This document shows, piece by piece, positions 17,698 to 25,741 of a stretch of 38,147 bases of DNA. The notes beneath the pieces were generated by a model that was given only the letters and a program-made list of their open reading frames with translations, did no database searches and was not told the origin of the DNA. Source of the stretch: an uncultured Bacteroidales bacterium (GTDB lineage Bacteria; Bacteroidota; Bacteroidia; Bacteroidales; Bacteroidaceae). The translations under genes and the position numbers were made by a program. How positions within the stretch are numbered: the first letter of the stretch is position 1; the number at the start of each line of letters is the position of its first letter. The stretch spans positions 1-38,147 of the forward strand of contig CALDKD010000021.1 of the NCBI GenBank assembly GCA_937898885.1, read 5' to 3'.

Positions 17698-18834
17698 TTA
17701 TCTGTGTTTATCAAACCTCTTCTTCCTGCACAGCCAGTCAATCAGCAGAACCAGCAGATAAGGAAGGATAAAGTAGAATGCTATAAAAGTATTCCTTACG
17801 TATCTGACCGAAAGCAGCGGATGAGCTTTTCCCAATTGCTCCATACGCACGGACTGATGCGAGTCAAGCGGTATATTCCAGTCGCTCCACTTTGCGGCTA
17901 TCACACCATCTCTCAAGACTACAACTCCCGGATTTGACCTTATCATAGTCTTCAGCAGGATGTCATCAGCCTGCAGAAAATCGTATTCGCCGTATGTGAC
18001 ATCCTTCCAATGCTCTATCTCATCAATTCCCGATGCGGTCACGCCATACATTGGATAACCGGCATCCTTGCAATAGTAGTACATATCATTGATAAGGTCA
18101 ATGTTCTCCTGCGAAGCCTCCTCAAGGAAAGGTGATACCAACAGGAATGTGAATCCCGGCGAATTCAATATAACCTCCGTCTGGTCATCGAACGCGTCAT
18201 CCATCATAAAGAAATCCCCGAACCGGTCATCGCCCTTACTCACCGCCTCCCTGATATTGGTGCCTACCTTATACGGACGATAGTCAAAGACCGGAAGATT
18301 CCTTATGTTGGAAAACATAAAATGACCTATTAGTAGCACTGTAACCAATGTTACAAGCCAGGAGCGGCGTTCTCTTATAAGCGGCCGTATCCTGTCTTCG
18401 GACACTAATATGTGGATTGACAGCACAAGCAGGAACAGGTTCTTACAAAAAGTCTGCCAGTTGGTAAGGACAAGCGCGTCGCCAAAACAGCCGCAGTCCG
18501 ACACAGGGTTCTTCAAAGCCAGATAAAGTGTAAGGGCCGTGAATGCGGAGACAATGGCCAAAAGACATACAGAGGTTCCATGTCTGTAGATTCCGAATAG
18601 CAGATATACACCTAAAAGGAACTCAAAACCGGCAAGCACACAGGCTGCAATCAGGACATCGGACGATGTAAGGCCGCCTATGCCGAATGCCGACATATAA
18701 TCCTGTATCTTTATCTGTGTTCCTACCGGATCGACAGCCTTTACGAATCCGGAGAAGATGAGACAGGCGGCCACAAGCAAACGACTGATATTCACAGCCG
18801 CCGAAAAGAAATTGAGACCACCTTTTCTTGCCAT
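17698..18834 (-). CDS. DoxX/MauE-like membrane protein with thioredoxin-like tail (BT_3928-type)
   Basis: 378 residues. The N-terminal 180 residues hold four or five membrane segments of DoxX/MauE type. They include the pair C114/C116 in PVSDCGCFGDAL, a motif known from MauE/DoxX-like and vitamin K epoxide reductase-like redox proteins. A further membrane segment lies near 160-175. Residues about 195-335 look like a thioredoxin-type fold facing the periplasm (FFMMDDAFDDQTEVIL, FTFLLVSPFLEEA), but without a CxxC active site. A final membrane segment (about 350-370) ends in a basic tail. This domain mix matches the family annotated after B. thetaiotaomicron BT_3928. A role in thiol redox control of exported proteins is inference. 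It starts 3 bases after the DUF1599 gene ends. Confidence 0.85.
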   Translation of the reverse strand: MARKGGLNFFSAAVNISRLLVAACLIFSGFVKAVDPVGTQIKIQDYMSAFGIGGLTSSDVLIAACVLAGFEFLLGVYLLFGIYRHGTSVCLLAIVSAFTALTLYLALKNPVSDCGCFGDALVLTNWQTFCKNLFLLVLSIHILVSEDRIRPLIRERRSWLVTLVTVLLIGHFMFSNIRNLPVFDYRPYKVGTNIREAVSKGDDRFGDFFMMDDAFDDQTEVILNSPGFTFLLVSPFLEEASQENIDLINDMYYYCKDAGYPMYGVTASGIDEIEHWKDVTYGEYDFLQADDILLKTMIRSNPGVVVLRDGVIAAKWSDWNIPLDSHQSVRMEQLGKAHPLLSVRYVRNTFIAFYFILPYLLVLLIDWLCRKKRFDKHR

Positions 18835-18837
18835 AAA

Positions 18838-19410
18838 TCAGTCTCCGAACTTTATTTTAATAAGGCCGAACACGGCATAATTGACCATATCCATATAGTT
18901 GGCATCCACTCCCTCAGACACTTTAGTCTTGCCGTTGTTGTCCTCAATCTCCTTTGTCCGGTTGAGTTTCATCAGGATCAGATCGGTATAAGAGCTCTTG
19001 CGCATTCCGCGCCAGGCCTCGTCATAATCGTGATTCTTTATGCGCATAAGCTCCAGTATCTTCTGCGACAGACGGTCATACTCATTGATTGCCGTCTGGT
19101 TTGACATATCAACACTATCCGCATAGCCGTGCTCCAGCTGTATCAGGGCCATAATGCCGTAGTTGACTATTCCTATCAGTTCTGAGCGGACGTCCTCACC
19201 TACCAGATTGACTCCCTTGGTCTCTATGCTGCGTATGCGCCGTGCCTTGATATAAATCTGGTCTGTCATTGACTCCGGACGCAGAATCCTCCACGCTGCG
19301 CCATAATCCTCCAGTTTTCTCACATAGAGCGCACGGCACATCTCCATTATCTGGGCGAACTGTTTCTCTGTATCCGGCTTTTCAGCCACTTTCTGACACA
19401 TCTCACACAT
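18838..19410 (-). CDS. DUF1599 (nucleotide modification-associated domain 1) protein
   Basis: 190 residues made of two copies of one domain. Copy 1 (about 23-95) reads LYVRKLEDYGAAWRILR, then SMTDQIYIKARRIRSIE and IGIVNYGIMALIQLEHG. Copy 2 (about 118-188) reads LMRIKNHDYDEAWRGMR, SYTDLILMKLNRTKEIE and MDMVNYAVFGLIKIKFG. This is the DUF1599 pattern, which bioinformatic work links to modified nucleotides; no activity is established. The first gene of the operon DUF1599, DoxX-like, tpiA, SPOR, it has a good -7 promoter element upstream. The two copies share the K-x-x-D-Y-x-x-A-W-R and V-N-Y cores. Confidence 0.88.
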   Translation of the reverse strand: MCEMCQKVAEKPDTEKQFAQIMEMCRALYVRKLEDYGAAWRILRPESMTDQIYIKARRIRSIETKGVNLVGEDVRSELIGIVNYGIMALIQLEHGYADSVDMSNQTAINEYDRLSQKILELMRIKNHDYDEAWRGMRKSSYTDLILMKLNRTKEIEDNNGKTKVSEGVDANYMDMVNYAVFGLIKIKFGD

Positions 19411-19430
19411 ACCTTTGTACTTTTAACCTG

Positions 19431-19438
19431 CAAAGATA
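19431..19438 (-). promoter_or_regulatory. -7 element of the DUF1599-to-SPOR operon
   Basis: TATCTTTG on the minus strand is a perfect -7 box 20 bases before the ATG at 19410. No good -33 TTTG is seen at 19 to 21 bases. Confidence 0.6.
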
Positions 19439-19479
19439 ATAAACGAAAACGATAAACCGGACATTTTATTCCAGCTAAA

Positions 19480-21576
19480 CTACGATATTGATGACCAATC
19501 GTAGGGAGACTTCTTCAGTTTAGCCAACTGACGCGCCAGCAGCCTGTTGTCCGGCGATGTCAGGGTAGAGTCTTTTTCCACGATGGAACGGGCAATATCA
19601 CGTACTTTTCCAATCAGCTCACCATCGCGGGCCAGATTTGCAAGCCGCAGGTCAAAAGCGATGCCGCTCTGCTGTGTCCCTTCCAGATCACCAGGGCCGC
19701 GAAGCTTCAGATCCGCCTCCGCTATCTCAAACCCGTCGCAGGTCTCCACCATAATATCTATGCGCCGGCGTGTATCCTCCGACAATTTGAACCCGGTAAC
19801 CAGAATACAGAACGACTGATCCGCGCCGCGACCCACACGTCCCCGGAGCTGATGCAGCTGGGACAATCCGAACCTCTCGGCATTCTCTATCACCATCACG
19901 CTTGCATTCGGCACGTCCACGCCCACCTCAATCACAGTGGTAGCCACCATAATGCGTGTCTCGCCGCCTTTGAAACGCATCATCTCCGCATCCTTCTCCG
20001 CAGGTTTCATACGTCCGTGAACCTTGCTCACGCCATATTGAGGAAAACGCCCGCATATAATGGAGTAACCCTCTTCCAGATTCTTGAGGTCCATTTTCTC
20101 ACTCTCCTCTATGATAGGATATACAATGTATGCCTGACGGCCGGCCCGCAACTGTGACTCCACGAAAGCGTAAAGGTCTGAATGGCGCGTATCATAGTAA
20201 TGCTCAGTGCGTATGGGCTTACGGCCCGGAGGAAGCTCATCTATGATTGAGACATCAAGGTCACCGTATAGTGTCATTGCCAATGTACGCGGTATGGGAG
20301 TAGCGGTCATTACCAGTACGTGTGGCGGATTGTCGTTCTTTCCCCACAGCCGCGCACGCTGCGCCACACCGAATCGATGCTGCTCGTCAATGACCACAAA
20401 GCCCAGCTTGTTGAATGTCACATTATCCTCCAGCACGGCGTGAGTACTGATAAGTATCCTGACATCACCGTCAGCCAGTCCCTCAAGTATGGACTTACGA
20501 CGCTTCCCTTTTATGCTTCCGGTCAGCAGCTCAACCCTTATGCCCATTTCATCGAGGTAATGGCAGATATTTGCATAATGCTGCTCAGACAGTATCTCGG
20601 TAGGAGCCATCATACACGCCTGATATCCGTTGTCAAGAGCCAGGAGCATACCCATCAGAGCCACCATTGTCTTGCCACTGCCCACATCACCCTGAAGCAG
20701 GCGGTTCATCTGGCGGCCGGAGCATACATCCGCACGAATCTCACGCACAACTCTTTTCTGTGCCTCAGTCAGGCTGAATGGCAGATGCTCTTTATAAAAG
20801 GTATTGAGGCAATCGCCTACCCGGCTGAATACAAAACCACGAAAGCGCTTCTGACGGTCGCAGGTATAGCGGGCTATGTTCAACTGAACGTAAAACAGTT
20901 CCTCAAACTTAAGGCGATACTGCGCACGCCGCATTTCATCGGCATTTTTCGGAAAATGAATTCCCCTTATGGCATCGTCCAGAGACATCAGGCGCTCTTG
21001 TGCTATCAGCCAGTCCGGCAGTGTCTCGGGCAAAGGCCAGGAGATCAGGGAAAAGAGATTCTGAATAAGTTTCTGCAGGGCGCGGCTGTTCAGCCCGGCA
21101 CGTTTCATCTTATCAGTGGTATTGTAATACGGCACCATCCCCATCCCCGAGATGTCAAGTCTGTCCGGTGGGTCAAGGTCAGGATGTGCCAGATTGATGC
21201 GTCCGCCAAAAACCGTCGGCTTGCCGAATGCCACATACTCAGTGTTGGGACGATACTTGTCAAGGATGAACTTGAGTCCTTGAAACCAGACAAGGTCAAC
21301 AATACCTGTTCCGTCGGTGAAATGGGCGACCAGACGCTTTCTCGCGCCCTCACCCACAGTCTCAAAACTGAGGATATGGCCTTGCAGCTGGACATACGGC
21401 ATATTGCCGTCCAGCTCTTTTATCTTGAACAGACGGCTTCTGTCAATATATTTATATGGGAAATAATACAGCAGGTCCTCAAGCGTGCGTACCTGAAGCT
21501 CCTTCTCCAGAAGTGCCGCCCTGGCAGGGCCCACACCTGTCAGATACTTTACATCACGCTGCGCAAGGTCCTGCAT
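19480..21576 (-). CDS. recG: ATP-dependent DNA helicase RecG
   Basis: 698 residues, normal length. RecG remodels stalled forks and branched DNA. The N-terminal wedge/OB domain occupies about residues 60-160. Helicase motifs follow: I LLQGDVGSGKTMVAL, Ia MMAPTEILSEQHY, II VVIDEQHRFGVAQRARLW, III MTATPIPRTLAMTLYGDLD, V VATTVIEVGVDVPNASVMV and VI RFGLSQLHQLRGRVGRG. The C-terminal RecG hook (DLKLRGPGDLEGTQQSG) is present. It is the last gene of the operon that begins at pdxJ and starts 11 bases after the DJ-1-like gene ends. Confidence 0.97.
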   Translation of the reverse strand: MQDLAQRDVKYLTGVGPARAALLEKELQVRTLEDLLYYFPYKYIDRSRLFKIKELDGNMPYVQLQGHILSFETVGEGARKRLVAHFTDGTGIVDLVWFQGLKFILDKYRPNTEYVAFGKPTVFGGRINLAHPDLDPPDRLDISGMGMVPYYNTTDKMKRAGLNSRALQKLIQNLFSLISWPLPETLPDWLIAQERLMSLDDAIRGIHFPKNADEMRRAQYRLKFEELFYVQLNIARYTCDRQKRFRGFVFSRVGDCLNTFYKEHLPFSLTEAQKRVVREIRADVCSGRQMNRLLQGDVGSGKTMVALMGMLLALDNGYQACMMAPTEILSEQHYANICHYLDEMGIRVELLTGSIKGKRRKSILEGLADGDVRILISTHAVLEDNVTFNKLGFVVIDEQHRFGVAQRARLWGKNDNPPHVLVMTATPIPRTLAMTLYGDLDVSIIDELPPGRKPIRTEHYYDTRHSDLYAFVESQLRAGRQAYIVYPIIEESEKMDLKNLEEGYSIICGRFPQYGVSKVHGRMKPAEKDAEMMRFKGGETRIMVATTVIEVGVDVPNASVMVIENAERFGLSQLHQLRGRVGRGADQSFCILVTGFKLSEDTRRRIDIMVETCDGFEIAEADLKLRGPGDLEGTQQSGIAFDLRLANLARDGELIGKVRDIARSIVEKDSTLTSPDNRLLARQLAKLKKSPYDWSSIS

Positions 21577-21587
21577 GGGCAGTCTTG

Positions 21588-22133
21588 TCAGTTCGCGTTG
21601 AACTGCATATCCCCGCAGACAGACTCACGCACCTCTTTTCCGCAAAGAAGCTCAATTATCTCAGAAGAGAATGCAAATGAGGCGGCAGGACCAATGGCAG
21701 TGATTATGTTTCCATCGCGCTCTACGAATCTGCCGGTGAAATCAATGTTCCTCAGCCCCTCACCACAGCCGGGATATACCGTCGCCTTGCGTCCGTCCAG
21801 AATTCCGAGTTTTCCCAGCACAGACGGAGCGGCACAGATGGCGGCTACAGGCTTGCCGGCTGCCGCGAACTCCTTAAGTAACTTGCAGAGCTCCTTGTGC
21901 CTTATCATAGCCGGCGCGCCCGGACCACCTGGCAGTATCAGAATCTCAGCATCAGAGAAATCCGTATTACAGAAGAGGTCATCGGCCTGGACAGGTATGT
22001 CACGCGAGCCCTTCACCAGAAAATCGTCGCCAAGGGCAATGGTTGTAACCTCAAGACCTGCGCGCCTGAGCATATCAACCGGAACAATAGCCTCTATCGG
22101 CTCAAAGCCGTCAATCAGAAAAACATATACCAT
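21588..22133 (-). CDS. DJ-1/PfpI-family protein
   Basis: 181 residues. The nucleophile elbow is VAAICAAPSVLG with C100. E14 in GFEPIEAI is the glutamate that holds the reactive Cys in DJ-1 relatives. LILPGGPGAP is the typical family strand and turn. The length and motifs are those of the DJ-1/ThiJ/YajL branch, which includes glyoxalases, protein-damage repair candidates and chaperones; the sequence does not pick one. It lies between the tonB-like gene (16 bases before) and recG (11 bases after). Confidence 0.92.
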   Translation of the reverse strand: MVYVFLIDGFEPIEAIVPVDMLRRAGLEVTTIALGDDFLVKGSRDIPVQADDLFCNTDFSDAEILILPGGPGAPAMIRHKELCKLLKEFAAAGKPVAAICAAPSVLGKLGILDGRKATVYPGCGEGLRNIDFTGRFVERDGNIITAIGPAASFAFSSEIIELLCGKEVRESVCGDMQFNAN

Positions 22134-22149
22134 ATAATACTTGACTTAT

Positions 22150-22941
22150 TTATTTAAGCTGGAAATAATAGGTGATGGTTCCCGTCTGGTTGTCGGGACC
22201 ATCTGTAGAATTGAAGCGCGTACGGCGCGCGGCATCCTCGGCGGCAGCCCTTAGCTGGGCGTTCATAGTATTTGTACGCTTGTGTATGCTGGTGGCTATG
22301 ACCTCGCCTGAGGGATTGACAGTAATTGTCACCACAACACGGCCCTCCTCCTGAACCGTATATGACGGACGCTGTAGGCCGTTGTCATCAACACTGCGTC
22401 CGCCAAGGTCATAGTTGCCAAAAGCGCTTGTCCCGCTACTCTTGCCCTGAGTGGCGTTTCCATCGGGAGTTCCGGCCACACCCTCGGCCTTCTGAGTATT
22501 ATCCTCTGGAGTAGAGGTTGTGGCGCCACTCTGACCGAAAAGATTCTGCATCAGCTTGTTTGCCTCGTCGGCCACACGCTGTTCCTCCCGGGCACGAAGT
22601 TCCTCCTCAGTAGGCTGCGGAGCCTCCTGCGGCTTGTCCACTTTCTCCTGGCCGCTCTCAATAGCCACTGTCTCCTCAAGGTTCTGGGTTACAAGCGACG
22701 GAGCCTGAACATCTGCGGCAGGCACTGGCGTGACAGGAGCGCTGTATGTCTCAACCTCGGTAAGGTCATAATCGGTATCCAGATTGCCCATATCGCCAAT
22801 CATCACCGGCACACCGCTCTCCTCCTGCTGTTCCGGCCGGTTCAGCCTGATGAGCCACAATGTAAGCACTACCAGTACATGCAGCACTACTACAAGCGTC
22901 ACAGACAACCAGTCTATCCTATCCTCTCTAACAGGTCTCAT
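22150..22941 (-). CDS. TonB-type energy transducer
   Basis: 263 residues. A cytoplasmic start and one membrane helix (about residues 14-33, LSVTLVVVLHVLVVLTLWLI) are followed by a Pro/Glu/Gln-rich periplasmic linker (about 70-190). The C-terminal domain (about 195-263) has GRVVVTITVNPSGEVIATSI and GTITYYFQLK, the TonB/TolA-like fold. It reaches across the periplasm to pass energy from ExbB-ExbD to outer-membrane receptors. The ATG overlaps exbD by 4 bases. The linker contains a Gly/Thr/Ser-rich part rather than the classic Pro-Lys repeats, so the TonB against TolA-like assignment is not decided. Confidence 0.88.
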   Translation of the reverse strand: MRPVREDRIDWLSVTLVVVLHVLVVLTLWLIRLNRPEQQEESGVPVMIGDMGNLDTDYDLTEVETYSAPVTPVPAADVQAPSLVTQNLEETVAIESGQEKVDKPQEAPQPTEEELRAREEQRVADEANKLMQNLFGQSGATTSTPEDNTQKAEGVAGTPDGNATQGKSSGTSAFGNYDLGGRSVDDNGLQRPSYTVQEEGRVVVTITVNPSGEVIATSIHKRTNTMNAQLRAAAEDAARRTRFNSTDGPDNQTGTITYYFQLK

Positions 22942-23351
22942 TTTCTATCCGGGCGTCTTGTAGCCAGAACCACCTTGAACTGGTTCTCATTGGCTATGTT
23001 TAGCACCTTTACTATCTCGCTGTATGGAACCGTCTCATCGGCATACAGCGCCACATACATCTCAGGCTCCCTCTGTGCATAGTCCTGAAGGTACGGAGTA
23101 AGTTCCTCGAACAGTACCGGCATCTCATCATCATTGCCGAATGCTGTGTAGTAATTCAAATCCCTGTCTATGATGACCCGTGCCAACGGTTTGGCAGATG
23201 TCTGCTGCGAGCTCTGCGGCAACAGCACCTTGATGGCGTTGGGGCTCACCATAGTAGATGTTATCATAAAGAATATCAGCAGCAGGAAAATGATGTCCGT
23301 CATTGACGACATACTGAACTGCGGTGATATCTTGTTCTTTCGCTTCAGCAT
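22938..23351 (-). CDS. exbD: ExbD/TolR biopolymer transport protein
   Basis: 137 residues. One N-terminal membrane helix (about 17-36) carries the functional aspartate in MSSMTDIIFLLLIFFMITS. A periplasmic domain of about 95 residues ends in YADETVPYSEIVKVLNIANE, the ExbD/TolR hallmark. With ExbB it forms the proton-driven motor of the TonB system. It starts 2 bases after exbB ends and overlaps the tonB-like gene by 4 bases. Confidence 0.93.
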   Translation of the reverse strand: MLKRKNKISPQFSMSSMTDIIFLLLIFFMITSTMVSPNAIKVLLPQSSQQTSAKPLARVIIDRDLNYYTAFGNDDEMPVLFEELTPYLQDYAQREPEMYVALYADETVPYSEIVKVLNIANENQFKVVLATRRPDRK

Positions 23352-23353
23352 AG

Positions 23354-24064
23354 TTATTCTCCTGTTTTCTCTACAAAATCAAGAATGAAAGACTCCATCT
23401 GATTGGTGATTCCGTCAACCCTGCTCACAAGATAGTTGTATGCGAAAAGCGCGATGATTCCTACAATCAGACCACCTACAGTTGTTATCATTGCCTCGTA
23501 GATACCACCGGACAGGAGCGATACATCGATGTTGTTTCCGGCATTTGACATTTCCCAGAATGCCCTTACCATACCTATTACTGTTCCAAGGAAACCAATC
23601 ATAGGAGCGGCGCTGGCTATGGTGGATATACCTGAAAGCCCCTTCTCCAGTCTGGCAATCTCAATGTTCGCGGCATTCTCCATTCCAGCCTGGATATCGG
23701 CCTTGGAACGGCCCGCCAGCGATACGCCCTTCTCTACGATACGGCTGCAGGGAGAGTCCAGCGCCTGACAGAAATTTACTGCAGACTTTATCTCGCCGTT
23801 CTTGACGTAGTCACAGATGCGGTCCATAAAATGCACATCCTTATTCACGGCTTTCTTGAACTTTCCAAGACGCTCAAAGAATATATAGAGACAAAGGATG
23901 GAGAGCGCGGCAAGCACAATCATTATCCAACCACCCTTCATCGCCATATCCAGAAGGTTCATCCTCGCGACACCGTCACCGGCCATCATGGCGGCATTCA
24001 CCATCGACGCTGAGTCACCGATAGTCTCAGCGATTGTTGACTGTAATAGAATCATATCAAGCAT
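23354..24064 (-). CDS. exbB: ExbB/TolQ/MotA proton-channel protein
   Basis: 236 residues with three membrane segments. One lies at about 46-66 (WIMIVLAALSILCLYIFFE), and the other two are in the signature block ASAAPMIGFLGTVIGMVRAF and EAMITTVGGLIVGIIALFA near residues 145-215. It is the proton channel partner of ExbD. The gene start lies within the end of pdxJ (13-base overlap). The N-terminal 40 residues before the first helix are longer than in classic ExbB, as in other Bacteroidota members. TolQ is equally possible by sequence; the adjacent tonB-like gene favours ExbB. Confidence 0.93.
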   Translation of the reverse strand: MLDMILLQSTIAETIGDSASMVNAAMMAGDGVARMNLLDMAMKGGWIMIVLAALSILCLYIFFERLGKFKKAVNKDVHFMDRICDYVKNGEIKSAVNFCQALDSPCSRIVEKGVSLAGRSKADIQAGMENAANIEIARLEKGLSGISTIASAAPMIGFLGTVIGMVRAFWEMSNAGNNIDVSLLSGGIYEAMITTVGGLIVGIIALFAYNYLVSRVDGITNQMESFILDFVEKTGE

Positions 24065-24765
24065 TGTTTATATTTATTAATCGTTGTCTCAAGGCCCAGA
24101 TAGAGAGCGTCGCACACCAGGGCGTGACCTATTGACACCTCATCAAGCCAGGGTATTCTCTCCTTAAGGAAACGCAGATTCAGCAGGCTCAGGTCGTGAC
24201 CGGCATTAAGTCCCAGGCCACACTCCCGTGCAGTAATAGCCGCCTGTACAAAAGGCGCCACCGCCTGCTCAGGATTCTCAGGATAAGCGCTCGCATACGG
24301 CTCGGTATATAGCTCCACTCTGTCTGCACCGGCTTTGGCGGCATACTCTATCGCCCTGGAATCGGCATTCACAAATATGGATGTACGGATACCGGCGCCA
24401 CGGAACTCGCTTACCACTTCAGTAAGGAATCCAAGATTTCCCTGTGTATCCCATCCTGCATTCGATGTAATCTGTGTAGGAGAGTCGGGCACCATTGTAA
24501 CCTGTGCCGGCCTTGTGCTGACCACCAGGTCAATAAAGTCACGCGACGGGTAGCCCTCAATGTTGAACTCAGTAGTAAGCACGCTTTTCAACGCGGGAAC
24601 ATCTGCACGGCGGATATGCCTCTCATCCGGACGTGGATGAACCGTTATCCCCTCTGCACCGAACCGCTCACAATCCAGCGCCACCCGGACCACATCAGGG
24701 TTATTGCCGCCACGGGCGTTGCGGATGGTGGCTATCTTGTTGATATTGACACTTAGCCTAGTCAT
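24052..24765 (-). CDS. pdxJ: Pyridoxine 5'-phosphate synthase
   Basis: 237 residues from the ATG at 24765 (MTRLSVNINKIATIRNARGG), which matches the usual start of the family. A TTG 12 bases upstream is in frame but unlikely. PdxJ condenses deoxyxylulose 5-phosphate with aminoacetone phosphate to make pyridoxine 5'-phosphate. Conserved blocks are TVHPRPDERHIR, MVPDSPTQITSNAGWD, VELYTEPYA, LGLNAGHDLSL and VSIGHALVCDALYLGL. It is the first gene of an operon with exbB, exbD, tonB-like, DJ-1-like and recG. It is divergent from nadK with overlapping promoters. Confidence 0.96.
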   Translation of the reverse strand: MTRLSVNINKIATIRNARGGNNPDVVRVALDCERFGAEGITVHPRPDERHIRRADVPALKSVLTTEFNIEGYPSRDFIDLVVSTRPAQVTMVPDSPTQITSNAGWDTQGNLGFLTEVVSEFRGAGIRTSIFVNADSRAIEYAAKAGADRVELYTEPYASAYPENPEQAVAPFVQAAITARECGLGLNAGHDLSLLNLRFLKERIPWLDEVSIGHALVCDALYLGLETTINKYKQCLI

Positions 24766-24781
24766 AATAAATCTCAATAGG

Positions 24782-24813
24782 AAAAAATACCTATCTTTGC
24801 CAGAAAGAGCAAA
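24782..24813 (-). promoter_or_regulatory. Probable promoter of the pdxJ operon
   Basis: On the minus strand TTTG (24810-24813) is followed after 20 bases by TATTTTTT (24782-24789), one mismatch from TAnnTTTG. Its spacer contains the -7 box of nadK on the other strand, so the two promoters face each other and overlap. Confidence 0.45.
24792..24799 (+). promoter_or_regulatory. -7 element of nadK
   Basis: TATCTTTG is a perfect -7 box. The ATG follows 54 bases later, after an A-rich leader. This supports the start at 24854 and argues against the in-frame ATG at 24704, which would lie before the promoter and inside pdxJ. Confidence 0.65.
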
Positions 24814-24853
24814 AATATATATTTACGCTCAATTATTCAAAAAAAACAGAGTT

Positions 24854-25726
24854 ATGCGGTTCGCTATTTTCGGCAATCCTACACCAGGCAAGAGCCCAGG
24901 CTATGGGCGCTCCTTGCTTGAATTGTTATATTCGCTTGAGGATGAGATACTTATAGAAAGTTCCTACAAAGAATCACTGGAAGGACAAATAGGTCTCAAT
25001 ATTCCGAATACAGATATAATAAATGGCGATGACTTCACGGCAGATATGGTAATAAGCATCGGAGGCGACGGAACATTTCTGCGCACTGCCGCACGTGTTG
25101 GCCGCAAGGGGATACCAATGCTCGGTGTGAACGCCGGCAGACTTGGTTTTCTGGCAGACACCACGGCCCAGAAAGCAGGCGATGCAATTCGCCTGATACA
25201 TCAGGGCAGATATAGCCTGGAGAAGCGCTCGCTTCTTGAATTGCATATGAGCGGTCTTCCCGAAGGCTATTCACCATACGCCCTGAATGACATAGCCATC
25301 CTGAAGCACGATATCTCATCAATGATAAGCATACACACCTGCGTGGACGGGCAGCCGCTTACCACATATATGGCCGATGGCCTGGTAATAGCCACCCCTA
25401 CCGGCTCCACTGCATACTCGTTAAGCGTGGGCGGCCCTGTAATAGCACCGGGAACAGATGTCATTGAGCTTAACCCTGTTGCTCCCCACAGCCTCACTAT
25501 GAGACCGCTGATACTTCAGAACAGCCGCGTCATCAGTCTGAACGTGGAGAGTCGCAGCCACAATTTCCTCATCTCTATAGATGGCCGGAGCTTCAGTTGC
25601 CCGGACGGCACAGCAATGGAGATATGCCGTGCCCCGTACCAGATCAATGTCGTCAAGCCCGAGGGCTCAGACTTTTTCTCAACTCTCAGAGAGAAAATGA
25701 TGTGGGGCGCTGACTCACGACAGTAA
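24854..25726 (+). CDS. nadK: NAD kinase
   Basis: 290 residues from the chosen start (MRFAIFGNPTPG). NadK phosphorylates NAD to NADP. The catalytic GGDG motif is at 70-73 in ISIGGDGTFLRTAARV. The NAD-binding site is in VNAGRLGFLAD and ALNDIAI, and the family block TPTGSTAYSLSVGGP follows. The open frame extends 50 codons upstream, but that part is the antisense of pdxJ plus the promoter and does not look like protein. The gene ends 15 bases before the convergent outer-membrane barrel gene. NADPH from this enzyme would feed the reductase domain of the synthetase further right, but this is only general metabolism. Confidence 0.97.
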   Translation: MRFAIFGNPTPGKSPGYGRSLLELLYSLEDEILIESSYKESLEGQIGLNIPNTDIINGDDFTADMVISIGGDGTFLRTAARVGRKGIPMLGVNAGRLGFLADTTAQKAGDAIRLIHQGRYSLEKRSLLELHMSGLPEGYSPYALNDIAILKHDISSMISIHTCVDGQPLTTYMADGLVIATPTGSTAYSLSVGGPVIAPGTDVIELNPVAPHSLTMRPLILQNSRVISLNVESRSHNFLISIDGRSFSCPDGTAMEICRAPYQINVVKPEGSDFFSTLREKMMWGADSRQ

Positions 25727-25741
25727 CAATTGCGACATCCA

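Noticed and set aside
20320..22137. 605-codon open frame on the plus strand
   Set aside because: It is wholly antisense to recG and the DJ-1-like gene, shows no domain motifs, and its low-quality protein pattern is that of a shadow frame.
24704..24853. 50-codon N-terminal extension of nadK
   Set aside because: It overlaps pdxJ in antisense and lies upstream of or across the nadK -7 box; the family normally starts at the MRFAIFGNP position.
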